Origin: an uncultured Barnesiella sp.
Lineage (GTDB): Bacteria; Bacteroidota; Bacteroidia; Bacteroidales; Barnesiellaceae
Direction of reading: 5' to 3'
Assembly (NCBI GenBank): GCA_944320995.1
Contig: CALUJQ010000027.1
Coordinates: 1 to 43,909, forward strand
Length of the DNA: 43,909 nt
The stretch's first letter is position 1. Each line of letters begins with the position of its first letter. Positions 1-7,479 of the stretch are shown piece after piece. Both the position numbers and the translations under genes were made by a program. The notes under the pieces were generated by a model, which was given only the letters and a program-made list of their open reading frames with translations, searched no databases and had not been told where the DNA came from.

Positions 1-1169
1 GGCCCTGATCCCTTTTCGTTCGACAAGGTAATCGATACGGTGTGATTGTCGTTCAGCAAGGCAAGCTCCTCGCTCTTGAATAATGTGCCGGCTTGAGCCG
101 TAGCGTCGACAAGCACCTTGTCGCCCTCGACAACCTTTATCTTCAAGTTGGAGTCGGTGAAGGGGTTGCCTCTATAATCGTTCTCGGGCAACCGGAATTG
201 AATAGAGCCGCTGGCCGATCCCTCTTCGGGGGTAACAAATTCAAAGTCGGTCACGATGCCCGGAGCACCGGTATTGGGCTCTTTGAGCCAAGCACCGCTC
301 ACTTGATAGCAACGACTCAAATAAGAGACCATGGTAGCCTCGGCATTCGTGAGGTTCACCTCGAAGATGGGCGAATACTCGCTGTCCAGCGTGTAGCTGT
401 TGCTTTCGAGTATCCAATAGGCCTTGCCCGTAGAGCGGTTGAGGAACATGGCCTGTTCGGTTCCGCTATTAAACAGATAGTCACCCGGGCCGAGCAGGTT
501 CTTGGCGGTAATGTCTTTTACCTTCACGGCCTTACCGTCGGTCTTACGAATCTTGTAGAGCGACTGACTGCTACTGTTGATGTCGATAACGACGCTCCAC
601 AGCATGCCTCTGTTGTCCGAAACCAAAGTCTTAAACCGTAAATTGTATTCAAAATCACTTCCTATCCGGGTCATGTCACCAGTTGCAGGATCGATTTCGA
701 CCAAGTGCGAATTGGTAAGGTCGACTACAATACCATAGATTTTGTCGTTGGTAATATCGTAGGCCAGTGAAGTCGTGGTACACTGGCAATTATCGGGAAG
801 TTCCTTTTCATACAACACCCTATAGGTTTCGCCGTCGAGAATGGTCCACACGGGTTTCTGCTCTTGTACACGGGATTCATCGCTGTATATGTTGCAATAG
901 ATTTTTCCGTCGTGATAGACACTCCCCCCCGAGATATAACGGGGAAACAGAACGCCATTGTCATCGGGCTTGAATCGGTCGTCATACCCGAACTTATACA
1001 AACCCGGAGTCATGGCGTCGAGCTCATTCAACGGCGAATAGGTAATCACGCCATACATCTCGACACCTTCCATGGCTATCCGTTGGGGTGCTTCCTGTGC
1101 ATCGGCGCCAGCCACAGCCCCTAAGAGTAAAGCCGCAGGCAACAAGTTTTTAAGTAAGTTTTTCTTCAT
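1..1169 (-). CDS. Secreted protein with C-terminal Fn3-like region, partial (3' end off the window)
   Basis: An open frame starts at ATG 1169 (MKKNLLKNLLPAALLL) and stays open to the left edge, so the C-terminus is missing. Residues 1-24 form a classical signal peptide ending ADA-Q. The next roughly 260 residues are rich in aromatic, Gly and Asp residues, with short repeated strand patterns of the type YDITNDKIYGIV and LYKIRKTDGK, which look like a beta-propeller. After about residue 290 a fibronectin-III-like strand pattern follows (FEFVTPEEGSASGSIQFRLP, then KIKVVEGDKVLVDATA). It lies downstream of the adhesin gene on the same strand, with a terminator-like hairpin in the 65-bp gap, so it may depend on read-through or its own promoter. 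The function is unknown. A role as a surface or exported protein is inferred from the signal peptide and the neighbour. Confidence 0.8.
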   Translation of the reverse strand, partial: MKKNLLKNLLPAALLLGAVAGADAQEAPQRIAMEGVEMYGVITYSPLNELDAMTPGLYKFGYDDRFKPDDNGVLFPRYISGGSVYHDGKIYCNIYSDESRVQEQKPVWTILDGETYRVLYEKELPDNCQCTTTSLAYDITNDKIYGIVVDLTNSHLVEIDPATGDMTRIGSDFEYNLRFKTLVSDNRGMLWSVVIDINSSSQSLYKIRKTDGKAVKVKDITAKNLLGPGDYLFNSGTEQAMFLNRSTGKAYWILESNSYTLDSEYSPIFEVNLTNAEATMVSYLSRCYQVSGAWLKEPNTGAPGIVTDFEFVTPEEGSASGSIQFRLPENDYRGNPFTDSNLKIKVVEGDKVLVDATAQAGTLFKSEELALLNDNHTVSITLSNEKGSG

Positions 1170-1185
1170 AGTTATTTGTGTAAAT

Positions 1186-1218
1186 AAGGCACTGCCCCTT
1201 ATTCGGGGGCAGTGCCAC
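1186..1218 (-). terminator. Hairpin terminator after the adhesin gene
   Basis: An 11-bp perfect inverted repeat (arms 1188-1198 and 1206-1216, GGCACTGCCCC type) has a 7-nt loop. On the minus strand it is followed by TTATTT. It lies just after the stop of the 1452-aa gene and only 19 nt before the ATG of the next gene, so it could be a partial terminator that lowers expression of the second gene. Confidence 0.7.
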
Positions 1219-1234
1219 TTGTTTGATTGTTTCT

Positions 1235-4200
1235 TTAATTCTTCATGACTTTCAAGGAGATTACATTGCCCTCGGCATTCACTGCCTTCACAATGTAAAT
1301 ACCTTTACTCATGTTGGCCATCGAAATCGTACCGTCGGAATTCTCGGTGTCGAGTACCAATTGTCCCTGCATATTGAAGATCGATACCTGTTCTATATTT
1401 TCGGGGACATAGAGGGTCGAGGTCGATTGAGCATAGTAGATACCACCGTTGTCTTCTACCTCGGCAATACCCGAGCCACCCGATACCTTCTCGATCTTGA
1501 AGTCGTCGATGGCGATGATACCCGAGTTGGCTGCCGTAGAGATGAACATGAAATAGAAGCAGTAGTCCATATCATACTTGGGAGTATATTTTACAAGATA
1601 CTTGGTCCACTCCTTGGCAGGCTCTTCCATGGCTTGCAGCAACGGCAATTCAATGCCGCTTTCATTTTGTGTATAGGCTTCATAAAGGCCACCTATCGTA
1701 ATGTTCTCACCGTTACCCGGCATATAGAGGTAGTAGGAGATTTCGTAGGTCTTACCCGCTTCGAGCGAGAAATAAGGCGTATACAGAAGCTCGTCTCTTG
1801 CACCCAAAGTGTACTCGTTGGCGACAACAGCATATTTGCCCGAGTGAGCAGCCACGGTATTTTCGGGCATGGTAGTTACCCGGAAGAGAGCAGAGCTCGA
1901 GGTGCGGCAACCCCACTTGTTGGGGAAGAGCGTAGTCTCGTTAATATCGATACGGTTCTCAAAGTCCTGCTCGTAGGGAAGCTCTTCCGGCTCGTTCGAA
2001 GTCATCAGACGCATCACCTTGAAGTCTTTGATTTCAACCTGCGTACCATTCTCGCTCTGTACGTGGATACCGAAATAGTTGCTTTCCGTCTCGGCATTGG
2101 AGTTGACTCCTACCTCCATCACTACATACTTGTTCATGATGAGGTCGTTGAAACTGTAAATGGTCTCGGTCTGGTCCTCTACGGTCTGGCCGGCACCACG
2201 GGTAAAGGTGATATCCACACTTTGGTTATAAGCCGTCTTGAACTCGCACAATACATAGTACGATTTTCCAACCGTCAGGGTTACCTCGGGCGAGATGAGC
2301 CATTCGTCTTTTCCAGTGGTCGTCATGGCCGACTCGGCATGAGCCCAGGTATTGTTGTCTTCATCGGCATCGATAGCGGTCCATTCATTGTCACCCTCGG
2401 TGAAATCGGCCACATAGGCACGCTCTTTCAGATAACCGTCGGTAAAGCTGCTGAGCGAGAGGACGCATGACGTGGCGGGACCTACTTCGGTTTCAATACT
2501 CGGTACAAGTCGATAAATCTTCTGACCCGAATATTTGGTGTCGTCGGTATAAGTATAGGTGTACGAGGTAGCCAGTCCGGTAGCGGCATCGATAGTATTC
2601 GGATCGGGCATGGTCACCGTAGGCTCGGCAATCAACTCGTCACCGTCGTAGATTTGAGTCTTCACAACCGAACCTTGGGGTATGTCGTTGCCATCAACAT
2701 CGACACGCGAAAGATTCCAGTCAAAGATCACCTGCTTCTTCGAATTGATAGCCATTGCACTTGCACTCAAAATTGCAGCAGGTTTCACAGGAACGATTGC
2801 AGCCTCTTCTGCCTGAATCGAGAAGTCGTCGATAATCACATCACCACCATTAGGCCCAGGGGTATTTACCTTGATGGCAAAGCAATATTCACCAGCTTGG
2901 TCTACGGTAAATTCGGCTTTTTGCTCAGCCCATGCAAATTGGGGTGCCGAATTGGTAAAGATCAAGGGCTCGCCCTCGATGGCCTCTTGATTCTGGGCGG
3001 TAGCTTTGTAAAGCGAAACTTCATGAGCCGGTTCACCACGTTGAATCAGCATATACAACCAGAAGCTAACCGTATAGCGTTTACCCGGCTCGAGCGAGAA
3101 CTTGGGCGTATAGATATACTCTACCTTGGCTTCGGGAGCATCACGCAAAGCGAATAGAGCATTAGATCCGGAGTGAGCTTTGGTACCCCAAACTTCAGCG
3201 TTGTCACGCACGTTGCAAACTTTAAATCCATACTCATCACTGCTGCGCTCGATTTTCCAACCCTCGGGCTTAGAGGTGCTCTGATCGAAATTCTCGGTAT
3301 AAGGAATTTCCGCAACCAATACCTCGTCGTCACCACCCGTTGTGGCCGGCTCAATGTAGTAGATTCCTACCTTGGTCACTCGAAGATTATCGGCTACATC
3401 GGTAACTTGAAAACCGATATAGTAAGTGCCATTCTCCTCCACGCTGAATTGCGGAGTAGCGGTAAGTACATAACCGTTATTACGAACATTCTCCACCGAA
3501 AGAAGTTCGGCATTCATACCGTCGGCCGTTTGGCTACCACCCAACCATACCTTCATACTGCCCGGAAAATCACGACCCGTCGCCAGGTTGAACTTAATCA
3601 CATATCGTTTACCCGTTTCCAAAGCAACTCCCGGCGAGATGGCCCAGTCGTTACAGTTCTTGACGCGAGGTCTCTGCAACCCGCCGTTGTCATAATTCAT
3701 CTGAGTCCAAGTAGTGCCTCCATCTTTATTCTCAATTGTCCAATCGCCATAATCGCTTACCGTATTGAACTCACGCACGGCTACTTCCTCGCCCTGTACA
3801 TCGTCGAGGTTAATTTCGGCCTCAACCGGCAACGATTCTACACCGTCGATCGATGCGACTACACGGTATTGAGCCACTCCTGCGAAATTGGCAGGAGTAT
3901 AGGTATAGGTATCTTTGGCACCCAATTCGCGATCTTCCAATGTGGTAACCAGCGAGCCATTCTCATAAATCAGGATATTCAGCGGAATAAGGATAGGCGC
4001 GTTGGTCATATCGTAAGCCGGGTTCGTCCAATTCAAGGTCACACTCTTCGCATTGTAGTCGGAAGAGACTTTGAGATTTTCAACGGTCATCGGCTTAGCT
4101 TTCGAGGTCTTGGAAACCGAAATCTTTTCGATGGTCACAATACCGTTAGAGACGGCTGTGGTCAAGTGGAAACCCACATAAACCGTACCGCTTTGCGTGC

Positions 4201-5593
4201 AAGACAAACGAAGCACCTTATCTATCGAACCACTACCCTCGGTTTGTATTGTTTCAGTTGTGAGACTGTTGGTCATACCATCGACAGAAGCCGTTGCACC
4301 CCATTTGATTTCCATTTGGTCGGCATCAAAAGCTCCCGATTGGGCTACCGTGTAACGAATCAGATAATCGCTGCCGGCTTCCAGCGAGAGAGCCGGCGTA
4401 ATAATCCAGTCGTTGGCACTCGTAGCCATGTTGCCGTCGTACGACGGACCTTCATAGCCTTCTTCAATAAACCATTTTGTCCCATCGTTATTGGCATCGA
4501 CGATGGTCCAACCTTCCAACGGATTAGCTTTGCTGAAATCAGTCGAGAAGATTTCGGTTTCAGCCGGAACCTCCGGTACATACTCTTCGATGGCGAACGA
4601 GTAGATAGAAATGGAATTTCCTCCCGTACTAGAGGTATTATGGAACGAGAAATAGTAATCTCCACCTACCGATGGTGTAAAGAAATTCTCCTCCCAGTTC
4701 TCACCTGGATTGGCCAAGCTCAACTGTTTGACAGCTGTCATCTGGGTTTTGTCGGTACCTTGTGTAAGCGAAACATGGTCATAGTCATAGGGGCTACCTT
4801 GAACAACTACATCGGTAGTGATTTTATAGGTTACACCAGCTTCCAGCGTTACCTTCGGCGAGAAATAGTCGTCATCGTGTTGCCCTGACGCCATTCCTAG
4901 CATAACGCCCGTGTTACCCGACGCTTGCCAAGTCGCTCCATCTTTGTTATTATCAGCAGCCGTCCAGCCTTCCTGACTGGTTCTCAAATCGACGGTATAC
5001 GGAGCCTCGACAATGACCTCTTCGGGAGTCTCGCCCGAATTATCGCCTTCGTATAGTTTGAATTCAAACAAGAAAATTTCGCTATTTTCTACCGGACTTG
5101 TGGCATGAAAAGCGAAATAATAGGTACCCGTTGAAGGCACACCCAGCTGCATTCGTTGTGCAGGCGGATAAGCCCGGTTCTCGTCCAAAGTGATGGTCTT
5201 GAGAGACTGGAACGTAGTCATATCTGTATTGGAAGTACCACGCTCAAAGGTAAGAACAGGTGTTGCTCCAATATTAAAAGCGCACGTATTGAACTCGATA
5301 GTATAGGTCTTACCTTGTTCAAGTGCGAATGCCGGTGAAACATAGTAGTCATTACAATTCGAGTAATAGTCTTGTTGCAACACCACACAATCGTAATTGC
5401 CCAAACCTGTAATATAGGCAGCCCTTTCTTTAAACTTCCACGTAGTTCCTTGGATCGGACTATTGTCGACCGCGGTCCAGCCCTCTTGGCTTTTGGCAAA
5501 ATTAATCGAATATGGCAAAGCAGTTTGCGCCCTGCCGACACTTATTCCCAAAAGGAGAACAAATGTAATCGCTAAAAGTATTCGTTTTCTCAT
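1235..5593 (-). CDS. Large multi-module Cleaved_Adhesin/choice-of-anchor J surface protein with T9SS sorting domain
   Basis: The 1452-aa product has a signal peptide at residues 1-22 (ending GRAQT). It contains about seven jelly-roll modules, each opening with an aromatic/acidic start and a 'GW.(A/I).D...G..TW' signature: near residues 25, 195, 350, 610, 765, 1060 and 1210. Fibronectin-III-like spacers lie near 500-600 (VENLKVSSDYNAKSVTLNW) and 940-1050. These modules match the Cleaved_Adhesin/choice-of-anchor J type known from Porphyromonas gingivalis gingipain adhesin regions. The last roughly 75 residues (from LYVPENIEQVSIFNMQGQLV to the VISLKVMKN end) are a type A T9SS sorting domain, so the protein is probably exported by type IX secretion and attached to the surface. 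No protease or hydrolase catalytic signature is visible. Adhesion or carbohydrate/protein binding is inferred, and the ligand is unknown. Confidence 0.9.
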   Translation of the reverse strand: MRKRILLAITFVLLLGISVGRAQTALPYSINFAKSQEGWTAVDNSPIQGTTWKFKERAAYITGLGNYDCVVLQQDYYSNCNDYYVSPAFALEQGKTYTIEFNTCAFNIGATPVLTFERGTSNTDMTTFQSLKTITLDENRAYPPAQRMQLGVPSTGTYYFAFHATSPVENSEIFLFEFKLYEGDNSGETPEEVIVEAPYTVDLRTSQEGWTAADNNKDGATWQASGNTGVMLGMASGQHDDDYFSPKVTLEAGVTYKITTDVVVQGSPYDYDHVSLTQGTDKTQMTAVKQLSLANPGENWEENFFTPSVGGDYYFSFHNTSSTGGNSISIYSFAIEEYVPEVPAETEIFSTDFSKANPLEGWTIVDANNDGTKWFIEEGYEGPSYDGNMATSANDWIITPALSLEAGSDYLIRYTVAQSGAFDADQMEIKWGATASVDGMTNSLTTETIQTEGSGSIDKVLRLSCTQSGTVYVGFHLTTAVSNGIVTIEKISVSKTSKAKPMTVENLKVSSDYNAKSVTLNWTNPAYDMTNAPILIPLNILIYENGSLVTTLEDRELGAKDTYTYTPANFAGVAQYRVVASIDGVESLPVEAEINLDDVQGEEVAVREFNTVSDYGDWTIENKDGGTTWTQMNYDNGGLQRPRVKNCNDWAISPGVALETGKRYVIKFNLATGRDFPGSMKVWLGGSQTADGMNAELLSVENVRNNGYVLTATPQFSVEENGTYYIGFQVTDVADNLRVTKVGIYYIEPATTGGDDEVLVAEIPYTENFDQSTSKPEGWKIERSSDEYGFKVCNVRDNAEVWGTKAHSGSNALFALRDAPEAKVEYIYTPKFSLEPGKRYTVSFWLYMLIQRGEPAHEVSLYKATAQNQEAIEGEPLIFTNSAPQFAWAEQKAEFTVDQAGEYCFAIKVNTPGPNGGDVIIDDFSIQAEEAAIVPVKPAAILSASAMAINSKKQVIFDWNLSRVDVDGNDIPQGSVVKTQIYDGDELIAEPTVTMPDPNTIDAATGLATSYTYTYTDDTKYSGQKIYRLVPSIETEVGPATSCVLSLSSFTDGYLKERAYVADFTEGDNEWTAIDADEDNNTWAHAESAMTTTGKDEWLISPEVTLTVGKSYYVLCEFKTAYNQSVDITFTRGAGQTVEDQTETIYSFNDLIMNKYVVMEVGVNSNAETESNYFGIHVQSENGTQVEIKDFKVMRLMTSNEPEELPYEQDFENRIDINETTLFPNKWGCRTSSSALFRVTTMPENTVAAHSGKYAVVANEYTLGARDELLYTPYFSLEAGKTYEISYYLYMPGNGENITIGGLYEAYTQNESGIELPLLQAMEEPAKEWTKYLVKYTPKYDMDYCFYFMFISTAANSGIIAIDDFKIEKVSGGSGIAEVEDNGGIYYAQSTSTLYVPENIEQVSIFNMQGQLVLDTENSDGTISMANMSKGIYIVKAVNAEGNVISLKVMKN

Positions 5594-6075
5594 ATCAACT
5601 ATTATTAAAAGTATATATATTTTCTGTTTGCAAGTTATAAAAATTAAAAATAATGCATATCCTAATATTCATAAAAATTTAATTCTCTGCCGAAATTAGA
5701 TATATATGCAATATTTTGCAAATAATATTTATAAAATAACATAATCCTCAAAAGACTTTCACCCTACACTAATTGTCTAATTCATCAAATCTTTCTATTT
5801 CAACTGAAAAATAAATCGGTACAAAGATATAACATTATTACAAAACAAAGCCACTTTACTTACTAAATTTATAACAAGATTCAAAAAAAGATAATATTCT
5901 GCTTTTTTTCATCGCCTTGACGTCGCATTTTTCCATAAAATGAGCCCAAAAATCAAACAACGGAAACAGCGGTTCTATCAACCACCTTTACACATTATTA
6001 TATATAGGGGCTATACAACCGCTGCCCGTCGGTCAAGAGCGTGAACACATTTCGGCCTCTCAGAACCAGCTGGGC
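5594..6075. other. AT-rich intergenic region
   Basis: There is no credible coding frame in these 480 bp. The region holds the upstream leader and candidate promoter of the adhesin gene, and beyond that the 3' flank of the alcohol dehydrogenase gene. No clear terminator hairpin for the dehydrogenase was found. Confidence 0.6.
5822..5849 (-). promoter_or_regulatory. Candidate promoter of the adhesin gene
   Basis: On the minus strand there is a TATCTTTG (-7 box, 5822-5829) with TTTG 16 nt further upstream (5846-5849). The spacing is shorter than the usual 19-21 nt. It would leave a leader of about 220 nt before the ATG at 5593, so this is tentative. Confidence 0.35.
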
Positions 6076-7137
6076 CTATATAATCGCAGAAGGGCTATCG
6101 GTCCTGGGCTCTATCGCCACCTTGATAACTCCGTCGAGCCGACTCTCGAACAGGCGATAAGCCTCGTCGATGCGGTTCAGCGGAAACCGATGGGTAATGA
6201 GAGGCGTTGTGTCGATTCGCCCCTCGGCAATCAGCCGGAGAATCTCGGCACAGTCGCACCCGTCCACGCCACCGGTTTTAAAGGTAAGATTCTTGCCATA
6301 CATGTCGGGCAACGGGAGAATCTGAGGTTTATCGTACAAGGCTACGACAGTAACCACCGCATTGGGGCGGGCACACTCCCAGGCCAATCGGAAGGTATCG
6401 TCGCCACCGGCCACCTCGATTACCACATCGGCACCGCCATGTTTGCTGTGAGCCTGCACAAAAGCAAGACAATCGTCGGGTGTCGTCACCAGCACCTGCG
6501 GATAATGCTCGCGCACAAACCGTATCCGTTCGGGCGACTTCTCACACACGATGACCCGGCGGGGAGCTTTCAACAAAGTACACAACAGGGTGCAGATACC
6601 GGTAGGCCCGGCCCCGATGATGAGCACCGTATCATCGGGCGCTACCTCGGAGATACGCGTGGCCCAAAAACCGGTAGCCAAAATGTCGCCCACGAAAAGT
6701 GCCTGCTCGTCGCTTACACCGGCTGGAATAGGTGTCAATCCACAATCGGCATAGGGCACCCGCACATACTCGGCCTGCCCGCCGTCGATACGACAGCCCA
6801 GCGCCCACCCGCCGTGAGGGTCGGTACAATTGTTCACATATCCGTGACGGCAGAAGAAACACTCGCCGCAGAAGGTCTCGACATTCACCACGACACGGTC
6901 ACCGGGAGAGAGTGTGGTAATGTCCGAGCCTATCTGCTCGACCACTCCTACCATCTCGTGCCCCACGGTTATGCCCGGCACAGCACGCGGCACACTGCCG
7001 TGCTTGATGTGCAGGTCGCTGGTACAGATACTGCCGAGAGTTACCCGCACGATGGCGTCGCGCGGATCGATTAATTGAGGCCGGGGTTTCTCGCGCAGTT
7101 CAAACCTACCCCGCTCTACATAGGTATATGCCAACAT
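6076..7137 (-). CDS. Zinc-dependent medium-chain alcohol dehydrogenase
   Basis: The 353-aa product is an NAD(P)-dependent alcohol/polyol dehydrogenase of the MDR superfamily, cytoplasmic. Catalytic zinc ligands appear as C38, H60-E61 and D151 (in FVGDILATG), the Cys/His/Asp arrangement of Thermoanaerobacter brockii type ADH. The structural zinc lobe is complete, with four cysteines at 90, 93, 96 and 104 (CGECFFC...NC). The Rossmann glycine motif GAGPTG is at 175-180, and an acidic residue (E199) sits at the end of the second strand, which favours NAD over NADP. The length is typical of the family. The ribosome site AAGGAG lies about 9 nt before the ATG. It is monocistronic, upstream of nothing on the same strand within 300 bp. 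The substrate cannot be told from sequence alone; a secondary alcohol or polyol is likely. Confidence 0.9.
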   Translation of the reverse strand: MLAYTYVERGRFELREKPRPQLIDPRDAIVRVTLGSICTSDLHIKHGSVPRAVPGITVGHEMVGVVEQIGSDITTLSPGDRVVVNVETFCGECFFCRHGYVNNCTDPHGGWALGCRIDGGQAEYVRVPYADCGLTPIPAGVSDEQALFVGDILATGFWATRISEVAPDDTVLIIGAGPTGICTLLCTLLKAPRRVIVCEKSPERIRFVREHYPQVLVTTPDDCLAFVQAHSKHGGADVVIEVAGGDDTFRLAWECARPNAVVTVVALYDKPQILPLPDMYGKNLTFKTGGVDGCDCAEILRLIAEGRIDTTPLITHRFPLNRIDEAYRLFESRLDGVIKVAIEPRTDSPSAII

Positions 7138-7177
7138 ACTGAAAGCTCCTTCTTCCCTACTTCCTTTTTAATCAAAG

Positions 7178-7209
7178 CAAAGATAGTGAAAGGCGAGTGC
7201 AGAGACAAA
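7178..7209 (-). promoter_or_regulatory. Promoter of the alcohol dehydrogenase gene (proximal copy)
   Basis: On the minus strand TTTG (7206-7209), 20 nt, then TATCTTTG (7178-7185) matches the Bacteroidota sigma-70 consensus TTTG-N19-21-TAnnTTTG. The expected start of transcription near 7171 leaves a leader of about 35 nt. It lies inside direct-repeat copy 1. Confidence 0.75.
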
Positions 7210-7226
7210 CGAAAACGAAGTTTTCA
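7178..7226 (+). repeat. 49-bp direct repeat, copy 1
   Basis: This 49-bp unit recurs 83 bp downstream with only three mismatches (at 7186, 7187 and 7220 of this copy). It ends in a small inverted repeat GAAAAC-GAA-GTTTTC. It contains the core GGCGAGTGCAGAGACAAACG, which I recall as a common dispersed element in Bacteroides-type genomes. Read on the minus strand, it carries complete -33 and -7 boxes. Confidence 0.9.
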
Positions 7227-7260
7227 ATTTGGACTATGCCGAGCCGAATCCTATCTTCTT

Positions 7261-7292
7261 CAAAGATAACGAAAGGCGAGTGCAGAGACAAA
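7261..7292 (-). promoter_or_regulatory. Second, distal promoter-like copy for the alcohol dehydrogenase gene
   Basis: On the minus strand TTTG (7289-7292), 20 nt, TATCTTTG (7261-7268): the same promoter architecture as the proximal copy, carried by repeat copy 2. It would give a tandem-promoter arrangement 83 bp apart. Confidence 0.6.
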
Positions 7293-7309
7293 CGAAAACG
7301 AAATTTTCA
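7261..7309 (+). repeat. 49-bp direct repeat, copy 2
   Basis: This is the second copy of the unit at 7178-7226, with 46 of 49 positions identical. The terminal inverted repeat is slightly decayed (GAAAAC-GAA-ATTTTC). The DNA between the two copies (7227-7260) is unique. Confidence 0.9.
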
Positions 7310-7449
7310 GACAAGTCTCCCCGATCCAAAGCCCGTCTATTATAAAAAATGTAAAAAAACGGAAAGCAACCAACAATCCAAAGCAATGGAGTCCCCGAAC
7401 AAAAACAAATCCTTTCGGCAGAAGCAAAACAATTTAGCTGTTTTCTTAT

Positions 7450-7457
7450 TATTTTTG
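7450..7457 (+). promoter_or_regulatory. -7 box upstream of the AsmA-like gene
   Basis: TATTTTTG fits TAnnTTTG, 22 nt before the ATG at 7480. Only a weak TTTA (7433-7436) lies in the -33 region. An AGGA ribosome-binding sequence lies just before the start. Confidence 0.5.
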
Positions 7458-7479
7458 TACAACCAAAACAGGAATCGAC

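Noticed and set aside
1223..4888. Long plus-strand frames opposite the adhesin gene (1223-2470 and 3173-4888)
   Set aside because: They mirror the repeated modules of the minus-strand gene, have no signal peptide, and show no match to known domains.
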